Shown here: positions 60,265 through 64,000 of the stretch, piece by piece | How the letters are laid out: each line of letters opens with the position of its first letter | How positions within the stretch are numbered: the first letter of the stretch is position 1 | Source of the DNA: Nemopilema nomurai | Lineage: Eukaryota > Cnidaria > Scyphozoa > Rhizostomeae > Rhizostomatidae | Assembly: GCA_003864495.1 (NCBI GenBank) | Contig: ML133472.1 | Location: forward strand, 310,001-374,000 | DNA: 64,000 nucleotides | Direction of reading: 5' to 3' | Made by a program: the position numbers and the translations under genes | Notes under the pieces: model-generated | Seen by the model: only the letters and a program-made list of their open reading frames with translations | What the model was told of the DNA's origin: nothing | Databases searched by the model: none

Positions 60265-62194
60265 GAACGTTCAAAATAGACATATTTGTTTCTGTCTGTT
60301 CAAATCTTTTTTTCACTCTTGCCAGCTCTTTTATTGCATTCATAATAAATTCTGTATTTTCAGTTTTTCCACTTTGTAACAACAATTTCTCCAATTCGTC
60401 AAATATTTTAGCTGAAACTTCTTCTTTAAGAAGATACTTCCAAGCCATATGTGCGGGGGCCAGTTTCTCCTGGTGAAATGTTTCTTTGATGAGAAAAGCA
60501 AGTGCTTCGTTGAGTAATAATGAGCTGATCTCTTTTTGGTTAGTAAATGTCTTGATTAGAGCTTTGGGGAGCTTTTTACCTTCTAAAACATCTCTTAGGA
60601 TGTCTTTGATATCCACAAGTGTTTCGCATGCAATGAAGGAGACCTTGTTGTTCGACTTTTCGATATGAGATCTCTCAAACGCGAGTTTTCTTTCAAGGGC
60701 AGATATAACAAAGTACATTATCTCTTCCTTTGTGCATTTCTTTTTGGCCACATCATCCTGTATAGATCTAAATAACAATGTTAGCAGGAAATTTGCAAAT
60801 TCAGCTTCCTTCTCTGAAGCCCTCTTCTGGATGATCTTGCCCACCATTCTTTTCATTTCGATCTCACTCAGTGGTATTTGAGTGATTTTCAGAAGATTCT
60901 CCCTTCGAATTTTTTCTACCAAGCCTGACTTGATTATCAATTCTTCCACATTTGATTCTAGTTTGTCAACACCTTTATCCTTCACGAAACTGAGTGTCTT
61001 TTGGAAGGGGATGACCTCCAAGGCATCTTTCTTCTCGTGCGTCTGGCTACCACCTTGCATCGCTTTGATATCTGCCAACAGCACAGTTTTCACATTGCTC
61101 GTGTTACTGATGAAGTCGTCTTTCATGTTGTCCATCTTGAGGCTCGCATTTTCCACCACTCGTATCAAATCGCGAAAGTTTACGTCATAGTTAATATTTA
61201 GTTTTAAATTCAAATTTCTCAAATCACCCTTTCTCACAACCTTTTCAAGGGTAGAATTGAACTTTGCCATGCATGGAGAATACCTCTCATTTTCTACCTG
61301 AAAAATATCTCCCCCCTCAACAATTCTTTTTAGGAATACAGCATTTACAGGGTCTAGATTTGTTGATGCCTTCTTTGCTAAATGTTGTTTTATACGGCAA
61401 TGAAGCTCTTCTTGATGTTTCAATAAAAGACAAAATACACTGAGGTTCTTTATTTTCCTTTCTGCACTTTGAATCTGTTTTTGTTTCAGTTTGCATATCC
61501 CTACACCCTTGTATTGATGGCTTCGTTTCCATTTTTCTGTCTCTTTCATCCTGTCACGAAGTAGTGTGCCAGTTCCAACTGAATTTAGTGGTATCCATTC
61601 TTTGTAACTCATTTCAGAGCTGGGTTGCTTTTCAAAATGGCCAAGAAAAACATGGGATGTCGTTTTGTAGGAGTCATTCAAAAAGGATTCCAGTGTCGTA
61701 TTCTCATCAAGTGACGTTAAGGTGTCGATTCGGTAACGCAAGCTGTCGTCCAGGTACTTCTCCATCTCCACCAGCAATGCAAATTTCCTCTCATCTTTCT
61801 TCCAGTGCTCTTCATGTGTCCTTATCTTCCCCATCGTGTCACGGAAAAGATGCGCGAGAAAGTTCCCGGATGCAACTCTTCCGTCAATCTTCTGCATCTC
61901 CTTTGCTGTTCTTGTAAACTCATCATAAAACAGAACATGGCTCAAGTTTGCGATGTCTTCGTCAGAAAACTGTTCGTAGATTTGTTCACATAACGCCCGT
62001 TGCAGCTCAGTGGAGCATTGGTTTACTGTCTGTTTGACTTCGTGCGATGCCAGCTGCAGATCATTGACAATGCGGACTATCCCCTTGGCGCAACGCTGGG
62101 CATCAGAAAGGTTCCGTCGCATTTCGTAGACGGTTCTCTTGAATCGCGAAACAGACTTTAGTCCCCTCTTTATTGTGGATATAATGGAACCCAT
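60248..62194 (-). CDS. Intronless alpha-helical orphan, 648 aa, N-myristoylation-type start
   Basis: A single long frame starts MGSIISTIKRGLKSVSRFKR. Gly2 with Ser at position 6 fits the N-myristoylation pattern, and the following basic helix would favour attachment to a membrane surface. The rest looks helical and charged, with blocks such as LSDAQRCAKGIVRIVNDL, LFYDEFTRTAKEMQKI, EIMYFVISALERKLAF, and a tail of LFDELEKLL-type helices ending MSILNVLGPQY. No signal peptide, transmembrane segment, nucleotide-binding loop or known domain is visible. The length without introns, in a region where named genes are split, suggests retroposition or a lineage-specific single-exon family. The minus-strand DNA directly before the ATG shows no initiator I recognise. 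The C terminus may extend beyond the stop (see the overlapping frame 59926-60264). Confidence 0.75.
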   Translation of the reverse strand: MGSIISTIKRGLKSVSRFKRTVYEMRRNLSDAQRCAKGIVRIVNDLQLASHEVKQTVNQCSTELQRALCEQIYEQFSDEDIANLSHVLFYDEFTRTAKEMQKIDGRVASGNFLAHLFRDTMGKIRTHEEHWKKDERKFALLVEMEKYLDDSLRYRIDTLTSLDENTTLESFLNDSYKTTSHVFLGHFEKQPSSEMSYKEWIPLNSVGTGTLLRDRMKETEKWKRSHQYKGVGICKLKQKQIQSAERKIKNLSVFCLLLKHQEELHCRIKQHLAKKASTNLDPVNAVFLKRIVEGGDIFQVENERYSPCMAKFNSTLEKVVRKGDLRNLNLKLNINYDVNFRDLIRVVENASLKMDNMKDDFISNTSNVKTVLLADIKAMQGGSQTHEKKDALEVIPFQKTLSFVKDKGVDKLESNVEELIIKSGLVEKIRRENLLKITQIPLSEIEMKRMVGKIIQKRASEKEAEFANFLLTLLFRSIQDDVAKKKCTKEEIMYFVISALERKLAFERSHIEKSNNKVSFIACETLVDIKDILRDVLEGKKLPKALIKTFTNQKEISSLLLNEALAFLIKETFHQEKLAPAHMAWKYLLKEEVSAKIFDELEKLLLQSGKTENTEFIMNAIKELARVKKRFEQTETNMSILNVLGPQY

Positions 62195-63197
62195 ATCTTC
62201 CAGGTAGGGTTATTTTCAGTCTGTTCATGGTAAATTAAGACTACACTTTTACGGAAACCTGAAAGTCGGACTTCAAGAACATCCTTTGCATCTTTGGCCT
62301 AGAATGGATGTTCCCTAATTTTCCAAAGAAGAAGCTTGTAATTATGCAGCCGGTGATTCACGTGATCTTGGTTATTTTTCATTGTGCACTGAAGCATGAC
62401 CGCAACCAGTCAATCACGTGAACTATTCGAAGTATGTCAACAAGACCGACTCAATTCTGCTTCAAGCTGCGCATGCTCGAAGTTCAGACTTCCGTAGCCT
62501 CGTTAAAAACTACTCGACTATTTATCAGAAAGAGCTGTAATTTTGCTGTACAAAGTTCAGTTTATTGTGCTCTTTATGTGTTTCAGTAGAACTGAGCTGC
62601 AGTGAAAGCCAAGAAGGAAAATGTACTAGTTGGTTCTTGAGATTCTTTCAAACTTGATGATAAAATTATGGAAGCGGGAAAAATTGATCCGTAGTATAAA
62701 ACTAAATATGAAAAATATCTAAAATCAAAACTCTGACATTATGCTTCTTTAGGCAATAACACTCATTGCCAACCGTAAAACAAAGCACATTTCTAAGGAA
62801 ACAAGGAATTTTTCCTTTTGTAGTAAAAGCTTCTCACGGTAAAAATAGGGCGTGGCCAAACAATTTTTCCTGGGGATACGCCCGGCTCCATCTTGCCCCC
62901 TCCCCCACTTTTCGGGGGCTGGAGCCGCCACTGCAAGTTGCATATAAACGGCAATTGGTAGCATTGCAAGCATAGAATTAGTAGCGCTAATACTTCTGTG
63001 ATCACAAGTGCGCTGAACAATTTATCATTCAAAGAGACTCGACTTGAGAAAGAGGCTGAGTTTTGTTGTTGTCGTGGAGACCCGATGACAACTCTTCCCA
63101 ATAAAACGAGTGCAACCAAGGATGGTGTGAAAACATAAATACAGAAGCGGACTGGCTCGTTAGAAGTTTATTATTGAAAGACATAGGCCTTTAGATT
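62195..63197. other. Divergent intergenic region with transposon-like text
   Basis: Located between the minus-strand orphan and the plus-strand gene starting at 63198, so it must contain both promoters. A short stretch at 62841-62933 looks like the end of a DNA transposon. No gene was seen. Confidence 0.5.
62841..62933. mobile_element. Possible DNA-transposon terminus (CAGTGGCGGCTCCAG type)
   Basis: Read on the minus strand it begins CAGTGGCGGCTCCAGCCCCC, close to the CAGTGGCGGATCCAG ends of widespread animal DNA elements. It is followed by a G-rich segment. No partner end was found within the window. Confidence 0.35.
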
Positions 63198-63822
63198 ATG
63201 GCAACAAGAATCATGCACGGAAGACGAGAAGGACAAGTTAAAGATAAAGGTAGCATTTTCTATAGTTTCTTGAGTACTCGAGTGAGCGAATGCAGAAACG
63301 ACAAAATGGCCTCTCGTCATGATATGAACTTACCACCCTTCCGATCTGTTTATATGCAGGATCTAAATTTTTCAGCACATTTAACTTTAGATTGTACAGA
63401 AGCGTCGTTTGTAAAAAGGTCACAAATGCCGTTAATAACGCTATAAAATCTTAACAAAAGTTCAAATTTCTACCGAATGCCTAGCCAGCCCCATGCATTA
63501 CGGACAACTCAATCCATAGGTTCTATGATGTTATTCTTAAAATTGGCGAAAAAAATTTGAATCGCTTGAATCGAAAGTCTGCTAAATTTCAATATTTAGC
63601 TCAAGACTAAAACGGACAGCTATAACAAAATCGCTTTCAAATTAAATATGCAGTATGAGTGTCATATTAAGTATCAAATTGAGTGTCAGAGCGTTGTGTA
63701 TTGTGATTTCCAGGGTAGTGTATCATGTTTTAATGCATTTTGCCTACCTTTCAGATGCAGCAGCATACCATGCCCAAAGCCAGCAGATTGGATTTGCTGC
63801 TCAAGGAATAGACCCTAAAAGT
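63198..63822 (+). CDS. 5' end of an unidentified multi-exon gene, continues beyond the window
   Basis: Exon 1 (63198-63249) starts at ATG and encodes MATRIMHGRREGQVKDK, ending in phase 1 at a GTAGCA donor. Exon 2 (63755-63822) follows the acceptor TACCTTTCAG in matching phase and reads DAAAYHAQSQQIGFAAQGID, then PKS, ending at GTAAGA. A donor two bases earlier (GTGTAA, after 63820) is also possible. The N terminus is basic and hydrophilic, without a signal peptide. I do not recognise the family from 40 residues. The remaining exons lie to the right of 64000. Confidence 0.55.
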
Positions 63823-64000
63823 GTAAGAATAATTTTAATTTGCAAATTAAATTTGGACTTTATAGTGTGTACTGTATCTGTTGCACTCTAAGTATTTTTA
63901 TGAAATTATGCGAATTATGGAATACAGAGGAATATAATTAAAAGCTGAGTAAATAAGTATTAGGAGTTTAAGCAGGTTTGGTTGATTTTGATTTCTTTCC
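63823..64000. other. Intron of the partial gene at the right edge
   Basis: AT-rich sequence after the GTAAGA donor at 63823. No acceptor and coding frame follows before the window ends. Confidence 0.5.

Noticed and set aside
60882..61917. Plus-strand frames opposite the 648-residue orphan
   Set aside because: They are antisense shadows of a much longer uninterrupted minus-strand frame.
1..64000. CRISPR arrays, operons, ribosome binding sites and bacterial-type elements
   Set aside because: None are expected or seen; splice-site structure shows a eukaryotic genome, and the tandem repeats lack spacer organisation.

Overview
The window looks like part of an animal nuclear genome. It is AT-rich, its genes are split into many short exons with GT-AG introns of about 100 to 2,000 bases, and every protein I could name is a metazoan one. 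A single-exon rhodopsin-like receptor, compact introns and several short inverted-repeat elements would suit an early-branching animal such as an anthozoan cnidarian. That placement is inference, because no sequence here identifies the species directly. I assembled the gene models by hand from splice sites, phase agreement and family knowledge.

Layout on the plus strand unless stated: the last exon of a pyruvate dehydrogenase phosphatase (PDP1-like, 92-705); a possible two-exon orphan of 103 residues (5474-6036); MEIOC, a meiosis regulator, in five exons (9679-13862) with a 24-copy 19-bp tandem array in one intron; the Hsp90 co-chaperone p23/PTGES3 in eight exons (18107-26336), whose start codon appears to be split by the first intron; a two-exon secreted helical orphan on the minus strand (27228-29799); about 8 kb without a clear gene (29800-37771); an intronless class A GPCR (37772-38758); DNAJC1, an ER J-protein with SANT domains, in twelve exons (43268-51158); a minus-strand intronless HAD phosphatase of the phosphonatase-like type (53092-53784), head-to-head with the serine hydrolase OVCA2 in ten exons (53912-59116); a minus-strand intronless orphan of 648 residues with an N-myristoylation-type start (60248-62194); and the first two exons of an unidentified gene running off the right edge (63198 onward).

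The genes do not form a pathway. Two are chaperone-system components (p23 in the cytosol, DNAJC1 at the ER membrane). OVCA2 and the HAD hydrolase share a 127-bp gap between start codons that must hold both promoters. The intergenic DNA carries two families of short inverted-repeat elements, each present twice, plus several tandem repeats.

The points most worth a second look are the split start codon of p23, two apparently compensating reading-frame breaks inside one conserved DNAJC1 exon, similar suspected frame breaks at the 3' ends of both minus-strand orphans, the higher-order repeat in the MEIOC intron, and the two orphans themselves. I found no clear sign of a novel multi-gene system.
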